A stretch of DNA of 64,000 nucleotides, taken from NCBI RefSeq assembly GCF_000282575.1, contig NZ_AKJA01000105.1, forward strand, positions 1-64,000, given 5' to 3'. Position 1 is the stretch's first letter, and every line of letters starts with the position of its first letter. The notes beneath the pieces were generated by a model. That model saw nothing but the letters and a program-made list of their open reading frames with translations, ran no database searches and was not told where the DNA came from. The translations under genes were made by a program, and so were the position numbers. Source of the stretch: Herbaspirillum sp. YR522 (GTDB lineage Bacteria > Pseudomonadota > Gammaproteobacteria > Burkholderiales > Burkholderiaceae_D). This document shows positions 55,014 through 62,769 of the stretch, in pieces.

Positions 55014-56213
55014 TCAGTTGCCTTGAGAAAGAAGTGAAGGAAGTTGCTGGATCAGGCCGCAGAACAATGCGCCGCGGTCGACCAGGCTTTGGAGTTCGAT
55101 GATTTCCTGCCGGCTGCAGATGTCGTGGCAGACCGGACCGAGGCCATCCAGGGTAGGAATGCCCTGGGCGGCGGTGAAGTTGCCGTCCGAACCGCCGCCG
55201 GCCGGCGGCGCCTCGAAGATCGCCAGCGACAGTTCGTCGGCCACCGATTTCGCCAGCGCCACCAGCGTGCGGTTGCGTTCACTGGTAAAGGCGGGCCGCG
55301 TCAGGCGGCCGGTGAGTTCGACCGCTACGCGGTCATCGCGCCGGTCGGCGGCAATGCGCTCGATCGATGCCCGCAGCGCGGCGGCCTGGGCATCGGTACG
55401 GGCGCGCAGGTCGATATCCATGCGCGCCTCGCCCGGCACCACCTGGCGCGCGGTGCCGCCCTGCAGCACGCCGACGTTGACGATGGCGCCGTTGTCCGGA
55501 TCGGAGAGTCCGTCGAGTTCGACCACCTTGCCCGCGAGTTCACGCAGAGCGCTGGCCCCCTTGGCGTAGTTGCTGGCGCAATGTGCGCTACAACCGTGCG
55601 CCTTCATGAAGAAGGCACCCAGCGCGCCGCGCGCACTGATCACGCCGCCGCCCGGGCGACCGGGCTCCAGCACCAGCACCACGTCGGCGTCGCGCGCTTG
55701 TTGCTCGATCAGCGCACGGCTGTGGGTGCTGCCCAACTCTTCGTCGGGGACCAGGATGAAGCGAATTGATTCCAGCGCATCGAAACCACCGGCGATCAGC
55801 GTGCGCAATGCGAACAACGCCATTACCAGGCCGCCCTTCATGTCGCCGACGCCCGGCCCAGTGGCGCGCGCTTCATCCAGACGCGCATAAGGCCAGTCGG
55901 CCACGGTGCCGGCCGGCCAGACCGTGTCGCAATGCCCCAGGATCACCAGCCGGCCGCGGCCGCCCATGCGATGTGTCGCCACCACCAGGTCGGCCCGCTC
56001 GGGTACCGGCAACTGTTCAATGGCGAAGCCCATGTCGGCCAGCAAACCCGACAAGCGCGCGCTCACGCGGCTGACGCCCTCGATGTCGTAGGAACCGCTG
56101 TCGATGTTGACCAGCTCCTCAAGCAGCACCAGCATCGCCGGCAATTGCTCCTGAAGAATGACTTGCGCCTGCAGCACAGGCTGCGGCGAGAGAGAAGAAG
56201 AATTCTGGCTCAT
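55014..56213 (-). CDS. M20-family hydrolase, carboxypeptidase G2-like, with altered zinc ligand
   Basis: A 399-residue M20 metallohydrolase nearest in form to carboxypeptidase G2, which splits C-terminal glutamate from folates. Metal motifs LGHCDTVWP, GPGVGDMKGG, the catalytic/ligand DEELGS and LEPGR are intact. The C-terminal segment, normally GDGAHS with a zinc-binding histidine, reads PVCHDICSRQE, so a cysteine stands where the histidine is expected. It may be a functional Cys ligand or a damaged site. It is the first gene of the block C operon, with a palindromic operator 95 bp upstream. The ATG at 56211-56213 gives family length. Confidence 0.82.
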   Translation of the reverse strand: MSQNSSSLSPQPVLQAQVILQEQLPAMLVLLEELVNIDSGSYDIEGVSRVSARLSGLLADMGFAIEQLPVPERADLVVATHRMGGRGRLVILGHCDTVWPAGTVADWPYARLDEARATGPGVGDMKGGLVMALFALRTLIAGGFDALESIRFILVPDEELGSTHSRALIEQQARDADVVLVLEPGRPGGGVISARGALGAFFMKAHGCSAHCASNYAKGASALRELAGKVVELDGLSDPDNGAIVNVGVLQGGTARQVVPGEARMDIDLRARTDAQAAALRASIERIAADRRDDRVAVELTGRLTRPAFTSERNRTLVALAKSVADELSLAIFEAPPAGGGSDGNFTAAQGIPTLDGLGPVCHDICSRQEIIELQSLVDRGALFCGLIQQLPSLLSQGN

Positions 56214-56307
56214 GTAGATAAGGAACCCCGTTTGCCGTTCGGCCGGTTTTCCAACGCAGCATCGCCGCTTTGGAAAACAGGATCGAACTTGTCGTTGTTG
56301 CACGATC

Positions 56308-56323
56308 TATTGCATGCAATAAC
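56308..56323. promoter_or_regulatory. Palindromic operator before block C (site c)
   Basis: TATTGCATGCAATA is a perfect 14-base palindrome (56308-56321). With the next two bases it contains TGCATGCAATAAC, identical to site b before gntR. It lies about 95 bp upstream of the first block C gene. Confidence 0.6.
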
Positions 56324-56829
56324 GGATATCTAGCAATCCTTGTGCCAGATCAAATCCAGATGCGATATTCCAGAGCATGGATAAAATTTAATCCTTTAAA
56401 AACAAATACTTAATTTATATTTTGTTTTTCAAGGCATCTGGCGCCACAAGCTAAATTTCGTTTAATTTGTGTTTTTTGCTGCACCAAAAGGCGATATTTT
56501 CTAATTTTTCTGTTTTAAATTTGGGCGAAAAATATACCAACATCATCTAAATCAGGTAGCACCACCGGGCGTTTGGAGGCGATCCGTGCAATGCCCGAAA
56601 GAAACAAGGCACGCATCTTCCGAGCCCATCAGCGCTCTATGCGCTTATCCCGGAGCGGCCAGCTCTCGAAAGACATCTTCGATTCGTCATTCATGGGCAA
56701 CCGAGGAGATGAGGATCAGCGGTAAAAGCTGTGCGGACGAATCGACGAGCGTGGCGATCGTGTGGCCGATGTGGGGCAGCGATGGGGCGTCACGACCGTA
56801 GGCTTTGCGCCTGGAAGATAAAACTGGAT
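56324..56829. other. AT-rich, gene-poor stretch inside the right island end
   Basis: About 500 bases with no recognised gene. From 56345 to about 56560 the sequence is strikingly A- and T-rich compared with the GC-rich surroundings, with runs such as TTTAATCC and ATTTATATTTTG. From 56580 composition returns to normal. A 71-codon plus-strand frame (56586-56801) has no recognisable family. It may be leftover of an element that carried the integrase. Confidence 0.5.
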
Positions 56830-56897
56830 AGGCCTGCGGGGTGGCAAGGGGCTTTTTAACCCCTTGGTCGCAGGTTCGAATCCCGCACGGCCTACCA
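56830..56897 (+). pseudogene. tRNA-Lys 3'-end copy / degenerate tRNA-Lys
   Basis: The last 34 bases before 56897 equal the 3' end of tRNA-Lys except for one T-loop base, including encoded CCA. The upstream part does not match: the anticodon-like arm GGGG-CTTTTTAA-CCCC has an eight-base loop and there is no D arm. A five-base AGGCC (56830-56834) can pair with the acceptor GGCCT. The whole is 68 bases, too short for a normal tRNA, so it is either an attachment-site remnant or a decayed tandem tRNA-Lys. Confidence 0.65.
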
Positions 56898-56901
56898 GAA
56901 A
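56864..56901 (+). repeat. Direct repeat, right copy (tRNA-Lys 3' end)
   Basis: These 38 bases match 29033-29070 at 37 positions and lie in the same orientation, as expected of attL/attR around an island integrated at the 3' end of tRNA-Lys. Confidence 0.8.
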
Positions 56902-56915
56902 TTCAGCAGCAATGA

Positions 56916-56945
56916 AAAAGGGTTCCAGTCCGCCGGAACCCTTTT
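56916..56945. terminator. Terminator at the right island end
   Basis: An 11-bp stem, AAAAGGGTTCC / GGAACCCTTTT, with an 8-base loop, A-rich on one side and T-rich on the other. It can stop transcription in both directions, including the GSCFA gene that ends at 56964 on the minus strand. Confidence 0.8.
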
Positions 56946-56963
56946 GTCATCTGTAGTGCCGCC

Positions 56964-58766
56964 TTAGCTGGATTCTCCGAGCATGGTTTGCAACTGCCCG
57001 GTAATGGTCCGATAGTACCGATCATTGCCGTGAATACGGTCAAAGTCACCGGTCGATTTGTCGATCTCATCGGATCGGTAGGCATCTTCGGTCCATCCTC
57101 CATTAGCGCCTATCCAGACCCTGGCATTGAAAGCCCTCGCGCCGACCGACTCCGCGAATTCGCAGAGTATTTCATCGAAGACGGCGTGCAGCGCTGCGTG
57201 ATATTGCTGAGAAGGCGGATCGGACACCCAGATCACCTCGTGCCCCAGCCCGACAATTCTTTTCACGATCTCGAACAGGTGCGTCCTTGCATGAACCAGG
57301 TACTGGTGAACGTCCTTTCGGCTGACATTGAGATTACCTGCCGTGAGCACGCCCTGGCCGATCAGCGCATTGAGAAATTCGTGGGGCATCATGTGGGTAT
57401 GCGCACCGATATTCGTGATGACCTTCAAGCGCTTTTTTGCCGCCGGAGGAATCGACCCGCCGAGCGCCCGGAGCGATTCGACCCATAGCGCCTCGGCACC
57501 GGGCTCATGAGGAACGAATATCCTGGTGTCGTGCGTGGTATAGAGCTGGTGGTGCCAGCGTGATCCCCACATGATCGCCCCACCGCAGTGCGCCGTGCCG
57601 AGCTTGTTCAATTCCGTGGATATCTTCCCCATGTGCGAATCGCCCACCAACAGGAGATCGGCAGCGTCCTGGACCGGAGCATCGTCTTTCCTGCTCCAGC
57701 TTTCCAGTATCAGGTCCTCACAAACCGCATCACTGCAATGAGCGCCTGCGCCAGGCTTGGCACTGCAAGCTTGCGATGCACCGGCCTGGGCATCGGCACC
57801 CATTCCCAGCGCTGCCATGAAATGCGCCATGACGAACGACACGCCTTCGTCGGTCACCGAGCGCATGTTGTCGGCGAATGCCTTGGCTGCAAATAGCGGG
57901 GACGAGACCAGTTCGTAGGAAGGAAAGTAGTCGACGTCGAGCTCGGTGCTGGACAGGAAACCGGCAGCAGCCCTCAGCACCGACTTTGAATAAGTCGTGG
58001 CCGGCAGGATGTGCGCGCAATCTGCGGTGGCCGTAAGAGGGACAGGAGAAACGGTCAGCAGAAATCGCATCGCCGGATTGACCTTGCGTATCTTCGCAAT
58101 CACGCGCTGCATGGTCGCGACGGTTTCGTCGTAATCGTAATTATGGAATTGATGCAGGTCGGGATCGAAACAACCCCTGATGGTCCCGGGACAAACAGGA
58201 AAAACCGTCCCATCCCTATGCCGCCAGGCTTCGGTCAAGCCTAGTGTAAAGATGAACGTATTGGCACGGATGATCGCCTGCTCGATGTTGTGCAAGGTCA
58301 CCGAGCGGGCATCGATTGCCTCTTGCAAGCTCCCATACCCGTACGCATTGATCGCGGGCCTGAGCGGATCGAAGAACTTCCCGTCTGCGCTGAAGCAATC
58401 GGCCCCCTCCCCCGCTTGCTTGCCGCCCCCCAGTGCCAGATCGATCCATTGCTCGAGCAAGGCTGGCGTATAGATATTCCCGGTTCGGAACGAGAACACC
58501 CCATAGCCAAGTTTTTCCCTCTCGTCCTCGCCAAGCGAGGCCGGTGCCGGCTCGCTGTCGACCCAGGAGAACCCGTTGACGATCAGGTACCGGCTGATGT
58601 GCTGCGCAAAACACGATCCGACGGTGATGACCGGATCGTCCCGGGTCAGGCTGAACCTGGGACGCCAAAGGTGATGCAGGCGGCCGCTGGAGCGCAGATC
58701 CGCGACGGCATTTCGCCAGAACTTGTGTCCAGGCAAGCTGGTGTAAGGGTTATTCATCTTGTGCAT
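56964..58766 (-). CDS. GSCFA-domain protein with C-terminal SGNH-like region
   Basis: A protein of about 600 residues. The N-terminal half carries the GSCFA family signature ITVGSCFAQHISRYL near residue 45 and FTLGLTEAWRHRDG near 165. The C-terminal part, after about residue 380, opens with LLVGDSHMGKI, a GDSH-type motif of SGNH hydrolases and acyltransferases. The GSCFA family is linked to polysaccharide or lipid modification, but no reaction is well established. The start is uncertain: ATG at 58766 or three codons later, neither with a clear ribosome site. It has no evident operon partner and lies just outside the right tRNA-Lys repeat. Confidence 0.75.
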   Translation of the reverse strand: MHKMNNPYTSLPGHKFWRNAVADLRSSGRLHHLWRPRFSLTRDDPVITVGSCFAQHISRYLIVNGFSWVDSEPAPASLGEDEREKLGYGVFSFRTGNIYTPALLEQWIDLALGGGKQAGEGADCFSADGKFFDPLRPAINAYGYGSLQEAIDARSVTLHNIEQAIIRANTFIFTLGLTEAWRHRDGTVFPVCPGTIRGCFDPDLHQFHNYDYDETVATMQRVIAKIRKVNPAMRFLLTVSPVPLTATADCAHILPATTYSKSVLRAAAGFLSSTELDVDYFPSYELVSSPLFAAKAFADNMRSVTDEGVSFVMAHFMAALGMGADAQAGASQACSAKPGAGAHCSDAVCEDLILESWSRKDDAPVQDAADLLLVGDSHMGKISTELNKLGTAHCGGAIMWGSRWHHQLYTTHDTRIFVPHEPGAEALWVESLRALGGSIPPAAKKRLKVITNIGAHTHMMPHEFLNALIGQGVLTAGNLNVSRKDVHQYLVHARTHLFEIVKRIVGLGHEVIWVSDPPSQQYHAALHAVFDEILCEFAESVGARAFNARVWIGANGGWTEDAYRSDEIDKSTGDFDRIHGNDRYYRTITGQLQTMLGESS

Positions 58767-59287
58767 CTGATCATTCGATTGATCCCGGAAAACCTCGATC
58801 AAGCACGCGGCATCAGCGTCACGCCTCGACAGGTCCGGGCACGCCGCGGGCCCGCAGGACATATCGGAGATTTATCAGAAGTCGCCATGGGCTCTGCCGG
58901 CCGGCATGATTTGACTTGGGTTTTTCGGCAATCGACGGACTAAATACGATAGGAATTCGGCTCACCCACAAGGCCGCACGACACGCTCGATACCGACGCC
59001 CTTGCGGCAGGCCTTGCTCGCACAGGCCGTCAGGTTCGACGATGATGTTGCGGCACAGTGGATCGGCCATCTCGGCGCTCGTGGACTGGCCGCAACACGA
59101 TGGCGCGGCGCCTGTCGCAGGTTGCCGTTGGCCGCGTTTCTCCACTATGATGAAAACGCAGGGCCGCCAATGCCTAAGTCGAAGACCAGCAGCCCCAAGA
59201 ATTGCCCAGCCACTAGCGCTGCGGCGCATAACGTCAGCGTTTCCATGCAGCATCTTTCACTGATACGACAACGACAGGGGAAGCACC
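58767..59287. other. Gap between the GSCFA gene and the chemoreceptor gene
   Basis: About 520 bases. Short frames on both strands look random in composition and show no family features. The end next to 59288 provides the ribosome site AGGGGAAG for the chemoreceptor. No promoter or RNA could be supported. Confidence 0.35.
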
Positions 59288-60889
59288 GTGCATATTTCCA
59301 ACGTAACGATCCGCCTGCGCCTGTGGCTGGGCTTCGGCCTTCTGATGGTGTTGATGCTGGCGATGGCGGCTACCGGCATCGGCCGGCTGGCACAATTGAA
59401 CCGGCAGATGGGCGACGTCATCCATGACAAATACCCGAAGACGGTGGTGGCCGGCGATATCGTCGACCAGCTCAACCTGGTGGCACGCTCGGTGCGCAAC
59501 ATCCTGCTGCTCAAGGATGCCAGGCAGATCCAGAGCGAATCGGACCGCATCACCGGCGCCGACCGCGCCACCCGGGACGACCTGGCGCGACTTGACCGGA
59601 TGCTGGCCGATGCCCAGAGCCGGGCGCTGCTGGCAAGCCTGAACCAGGCGCTGGCGGCCTATATCGACAAGCGCCAGAAAGTGCTGACGATGGTCGAACA
59701 AGGCGTCAAGGAGGGCGCCATCGATGTGCTCATCGGCGAGGTGCGGCCGGTACAAAGCGCCACCATGAACGCCGCCGATGCCCTCATCAAGCACCAGCAG
59801 GAGATGATGAAGGCCGCCGGCGACGAGGTCGAGGACAACTACCGGCATGCCCGCAACCTGTTGCTCGGCCTGACCATCGTCGGTTTGCTGGCAGCCACGC
59901 TGATCGCCTGGCTGATCACCCGCAGCATCACCCGTCCGCTCGATCGCGCCGTGCATGTGGCCGAGACGGTGGCCGCCGGCGACCTGACCTCGGCCATCGA
60001 TAGCGCGGGGCGCGACGAAACCAGCAAGCTGTTGCGGGCATTGAAGAAGATGAACGACAACCTGCTCGATATCGTCAGCCAGGTACGGGCCTCGACCGAC
60101 ACCATCACCACTGCCAGCAGCGAGATCGCGCGCGGCAACCTCGACCTGTCCTCGCGCACCGAACAGCAAGCAGCTTCGCTCGAGGAGACCGCCTCGTCGA
60201 TGGAGCAACTGACCTCCACCGTCAAGCAGAATGCCGACAACGCGCGCCAGGCCGACCAGCTGGCCGGCTCGGCCTCGACCCTGGCCGGCCGCGGCGGCGC
60301 AATGGTGGGCAAGGTGGTCGAGACCATGGGTGCGATCAACGAATCGTCCAGGAAGATCGTCGACATCATCAGCGTCATCGATGGCATTGCCTTCCAGACC
60401 AACATCCTCGCCCTCAACGCTGCCGTGGAAGCCGCGCGTGCCGGGGAACAAGGCCGCGGCTTCGCGGTGGTGGCCTCGGAGGTGCGCTCGCTGGCCCAAC
60501 GCTCGGCCACGGCTGCCCGCGAGATCAAGGAACTGATCGCCGACTCGGTCGAACGCGTCAGCGACGGTAGCAAGCTGGTGGAACAGGCTGGCACCACCAT
60601 CGGAGAAATGGTCCACAGCGTGCAGCGGGTCAGTGCCGTGGTCAACGAGATCAGCACCGCCGGACAGGAGCAGAGCTCCGGGATCGAGCAGGTGAACCTG
60701 GCCATCGTGCAGATGGATCATGTCACGCAGCAGAACGCGGCATTGGTCGAACAGGCCGCCGCCGCGGCCCAGTCGCTGCAGGACCAGGCTTCGCAACTGA
60801 CCCGGCTGGTAGCGGTGTTCAAGCTCGACGGCAGGCGCGCCGACCAACCCGCATTGCCGACATTACCGGCGCTGGCCTACGACCATTGA
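59288..60889 (+). CDS. Methyl-accepting chemotaxis protein
   Basis: A 533-residue chemoreceptor. The N-terminal membrane helix (about 10-30) is followed by a four-helix-bundle periplasmic sensor (about 35-190), a second membrane helix (about 193-212), a HAMP domain (ITRSITRPLDRAVHVAETVAAGD) and the cytoplasmic signalling domain. That domain's tip contains the conserved SVIDGIAFQTNILALNAAVEAARAGEQGRGFAVVASEVR region near residue 360-395. The start is GTG with AGGGGAAG upstream. No C-terminal NWETF-type methyltransferase tether is present. The ligand is unknown. Confidence 0.93.
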   Translation: MHISNVTIRLRLWLGFGLLMVLMLAMAATGIGRLAQLNRQMGDVIHDKYPKTVVAGDIVDQLNLVARSVRNILLLKDARQIQSESDRITGADRATRDDLARLDRMLADAQSRALLASLNQALAAYIDKRQKVLTMVEQGVKEGAIDVLIGEVRPVQSATMNAADALIKHQQEMMKAAGDEVEDNYRHARNLLLGLTIVGLLAATLIAWLITRSITRPLDRAVHVAETVAAGDLTSAIDSAGRDETSKLLRALKKMNDNLLDIVSQVRASTDTITTASSEIARGNLDLSSRTEQQAASLEETASSMEQLTSTVKQNADNARQADQLAGSASTLAGRGGAMVGKVVETMGAINESSRKIVDIISVIDGIAFQTNILALNAAVEAARAGEQGRGFAVVASEVRSLAQRSATAAREIKELIADSVERVSDGSKLVEQAGTTIGEMVHSVQRVSAVVNEISTAGQEQSSGIEQVNLAIVQMDHVTQQNAALVEQAAAAAQSLQDQASQLTRLVAVFKLDGRRADQPALPTLPALAYDH

Positions 60890-61030
60890 AACCGGCGGCG
60901 CTTTGCACGGCAAGCCGCCGGTCACGGTGGCAAGGGTTGTGGTCGCGCGTGACGAATGGCCGCTGGTGGCAACTGGTGGCACCGTGCCGCGAGCAGGTAT
61001 ACTGCCGTTCCAAACGACAACCTGCACACC

Positions 61031-61489
61031 ATGTCCCAGCCCCCAGAGCCCTTGTTTCCCGATGACGCCGTCAGCGGTATCGACACCCTGCCCACGCCAC
61101 GCGCGTGGATCGTGCTGCAGAACGCGCACGAGGTAGAGACCTGGATCGACACCTATGACCGCGAACTGCAAGCGGTGGTCTGGCGCAACAAGCTCAATAC
61201 GGTCAATGCCGGCCAGGGCATCTGCTTCAGGCTGGAACTGGGCGGCGAGATCTACCTGCACACCACCTCCGAAGGGCAGGTCTTGCTGGACGTGACCGAA
61301 GAGGCCGCATGGGTCAACCCGGTGATCAGCGCCGCCACCGGCGTGGCGCCGCCCGCCGGCAGCGTATGGGTGCTGCCGCACGACACCCTGACGCAGCTGG
61401 TACTGGGGCTGTCGGGCCTGATCGCCACCAGTTGCTTCGTGCTCAAGCACGAGTTCAGGCTCGGCCGCAGCCATCGTATCCGTCTCTGA
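61031..61489 (+). CDS. Conserved-looking small protein of unknown function
   Basis: A 152-residue protein without a family I recognise. It opens with a proline/acid-rich segment, followed by a mixed alpha/beta middle (ELQAVVWRNKLNTVNAGQG, CFRLELGGEIYLHT) and one hydrophobic stretch near residue 120 (QLVLGLSGLIATSCFVL) that could be a membrane helix. The ATG at 61031 follows CACACC with no strong ribosome site; the frame is open further upstream. The DUF423 gene follows after 19 bases on the same strand, so the two may be cotranscribed. Confidence 0.6.
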   Translation: MSQPPEPLFPDDAVSGIDTLPTPRAWIVLQNAHEVETWIDTYDRELQAVVWRNKLNTVNAGQGICFRLELGGEIYLHTTSEGQVLLDVTEEAAWVNPVISAATGVAPPAGSVWVLPHDTLTQLVLGLSGLIATSCFVLKHEFRLGRSHRIRL

Positions 61490-61508
61490 TATCACAAGGA
61501 ACAACCCA

Positions 61509-61886
61509 ATGAATGAACGCATCCTGGTCGTCGTCGGCGCCGTCAACATGTTCATTGCCGTCTGCTGCGGCGCCTTCGGTGCCCACGGCTTGAAGAAGAT
61601 GCTGTCCGAAGAGCTGCTGGCGGTCTGGCACACAGCCGTCACCTATCAGGTGATGCACGCACTGGGCATGATCGCCGTGGCGCTGCTGATGCCCAGGTTC
61701 GGTGGTGCCTGCCTGAGTTGGGCCGGCAACCTGATGCTGGCCGGCATCGTCATCTTCAGTGGCAGCCTGTACCTTCTGGCGCTGACCGGCACCCGCATAC
61801 TGGGGGCGATCACGCCCATTGGCGGCGTGGCTTTCCTGGCGGCGTGGGTGCTGGTGGCCTGGGCCGCCTATAAAGGCATGCGCTGA
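61509..61886 (+). CDS. DUF423 family membrane protein (YgdD-like)
   Basis: A 125-residue protein with four predicted membrane helices. The family pattern CGAFGAHGLK near residue 20 and the AVTYQVMHALGMI segment identify DUF423. The function is unknown; it is a widespread small inner-membrane protein. AAGGAACAACCC precedes the ATG. Confidence 0.88.
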   Translation: MNERILVVVGAVNMFIAVCCGAFGAHGLKKMLSEELLAVWHTAVTYQVMHALGMIAVALLMPRFGGACLSWAGNLMLAGIVIFSGSLYLLALTGTRILGAITPIGGVAFLAAWVLVAWAAYKGMR

Positions 61887-61947
61887 TCGGCAGCCATGCA
61901 GCACCGGTGCCTGACGGGATCGCTATCGATGCCCGGGACAGGATCGC

Positions 61948-62760
61948 TCAGGCGGCGTCACGCGCCGGGTGCGCCTGCTTGCGGTAGAGAAATTCCAGCA
62001 CCGCGGTACGGTACTCGGCGTACCGGGCGTCCTGCGCCAGGCCGACGCGCTCGCGCGGGCGGGGCAGCCTGACGTCGACGATCTCGCCGATGGTCGCGGC
62101 CGGGCCGTTGGTCATCATCACGATGCGGTCCGACAGCAGCACCGCTTCATCCACGTCGTGGGTGACCATCACCACGGTTGACCCGGTCTTGGCCACGATC
62201 TTGAGCAATTCGTCCTGCAGGTGGGCGCGGGTCAAGGCATCGAGCGCGCCAAACGGTTCATCCATCAACAGTACCTTGGGTTCCATCGCCAGAGCGCGGG
62301 CAATACCTACTCGCTGCTTCATGCCACCCGAGATTTCGTTGGGGCGCTTGGCTTCGGCCGCGGACAGGCCCACCAGCGCCAGTGCGGCGCGGGTGCGGTC
62401 GCGCAACCGGGTGCGGTCCTCGGTGCCGCCGAAGACGCGTTCGACGCCCAGGTAGATGTTTTCGTGGCAGGTCAGCCAGGGCAGCAGCGAATGATTCTGG
62501 AACACCACCGCGCGTTCCGGCGAGGGGCCACCGATCTCGCGGTTGGCGCACAGCAGCACCCCCGCACTGGGCCGGGTCAGGCCCGCAATCAGGTCGAGCA
62601 AGGTCGACTTGCCGCAGCCTGAATGGCCGATCAAGGTCACGAATTCACCCTTGGCGACCGTCAGGTTGATCTCGCGCAGGGCATGAAAACTGCCCTTGCT
62701 GGCATGGAACACCATGTCCACGCCACCGATGTCGATGAACTTGCCGTTGATGTTGTCCAT
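61948..62760 (-). CDS. nrtD: Nitrate ABC transporter ATP-binding protein
   Basis: A 270-residue ATPase of the NrtD/NasD class of nitrate/nitrite/cyanate importers. Walker A is [11 protein letters not shown] near residue 45, the signature [15 protein letters not shown] near 143, Walker [14 protein letters not shown] and the switch His [10 protein letters not shown]. The line [21 protein letters not shown] is typical of the nitrate group. It is the last gene of a minus-strand nrtA-nrtB-nrtD set that enters from the right edge, and it is convergent with DUF423. Confidence 0.87.
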   Translation of the reverse strand: MDNINGKFIDIGGVDMVFHASKGSFHALREINLTVAKGEFVTLIGHSGCGKSTLLDLIAGLTRPSAGVLLCANREIGGPSPERAVVFQNHSLLPWLTCHENIYLGVERVFGGTEDRTRLRDRTRAALALVGLSAAEAKRPNEISGGMKQRVGIARALAMEPKVLLMDEPFGALDALTRAHLQDELLKIVAKTGSTVVMVTHDVDEAVLLSDRIVMMTNGPAATIGEIVDVRLPRPRERVGLAQDARYAEYRTAVLEFLYRKQAHPARDAA

Positions 62761-62769
62761 GATGTCCTC

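Larger units (their letters stand above)
29067..56897. mobile_element. Candidate tRNA-Lys-associated catabolic genomic island (no integrase seen)
   Basis: The region lies between intact tRNA-Lys and a copy of its 3' end and consists almost wholly of accessory catabolic, transport and regulatory genes. Core genes flank it on the left (tol-pal). An AT-rich, gene-poor stretch lies just inside the right end. No integrase, transposase, relaxase or phage gene is present, so it may be a decayed island that lost its recombinase. Alternatively the right copy could be the remnant of a second tandem tRNA-Lys gene and the region ordinary chromosome. Confidence 0.45.

Noticed and set aside
56586..56801. 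A 71-codon plus-strand frame near the right tRNA-Lys repeat, considered as an integrase remnant
   Set aside because: No recombinase motif (Arg...His-x-x-Arg...Tyr) or other family feature is visible in any frame.
56830..56897. A second functional tRNA-Lys
   Set aside because: Only 68 bases, no D arm and an eight-base anticodon-like loop; only the 3' part matches.
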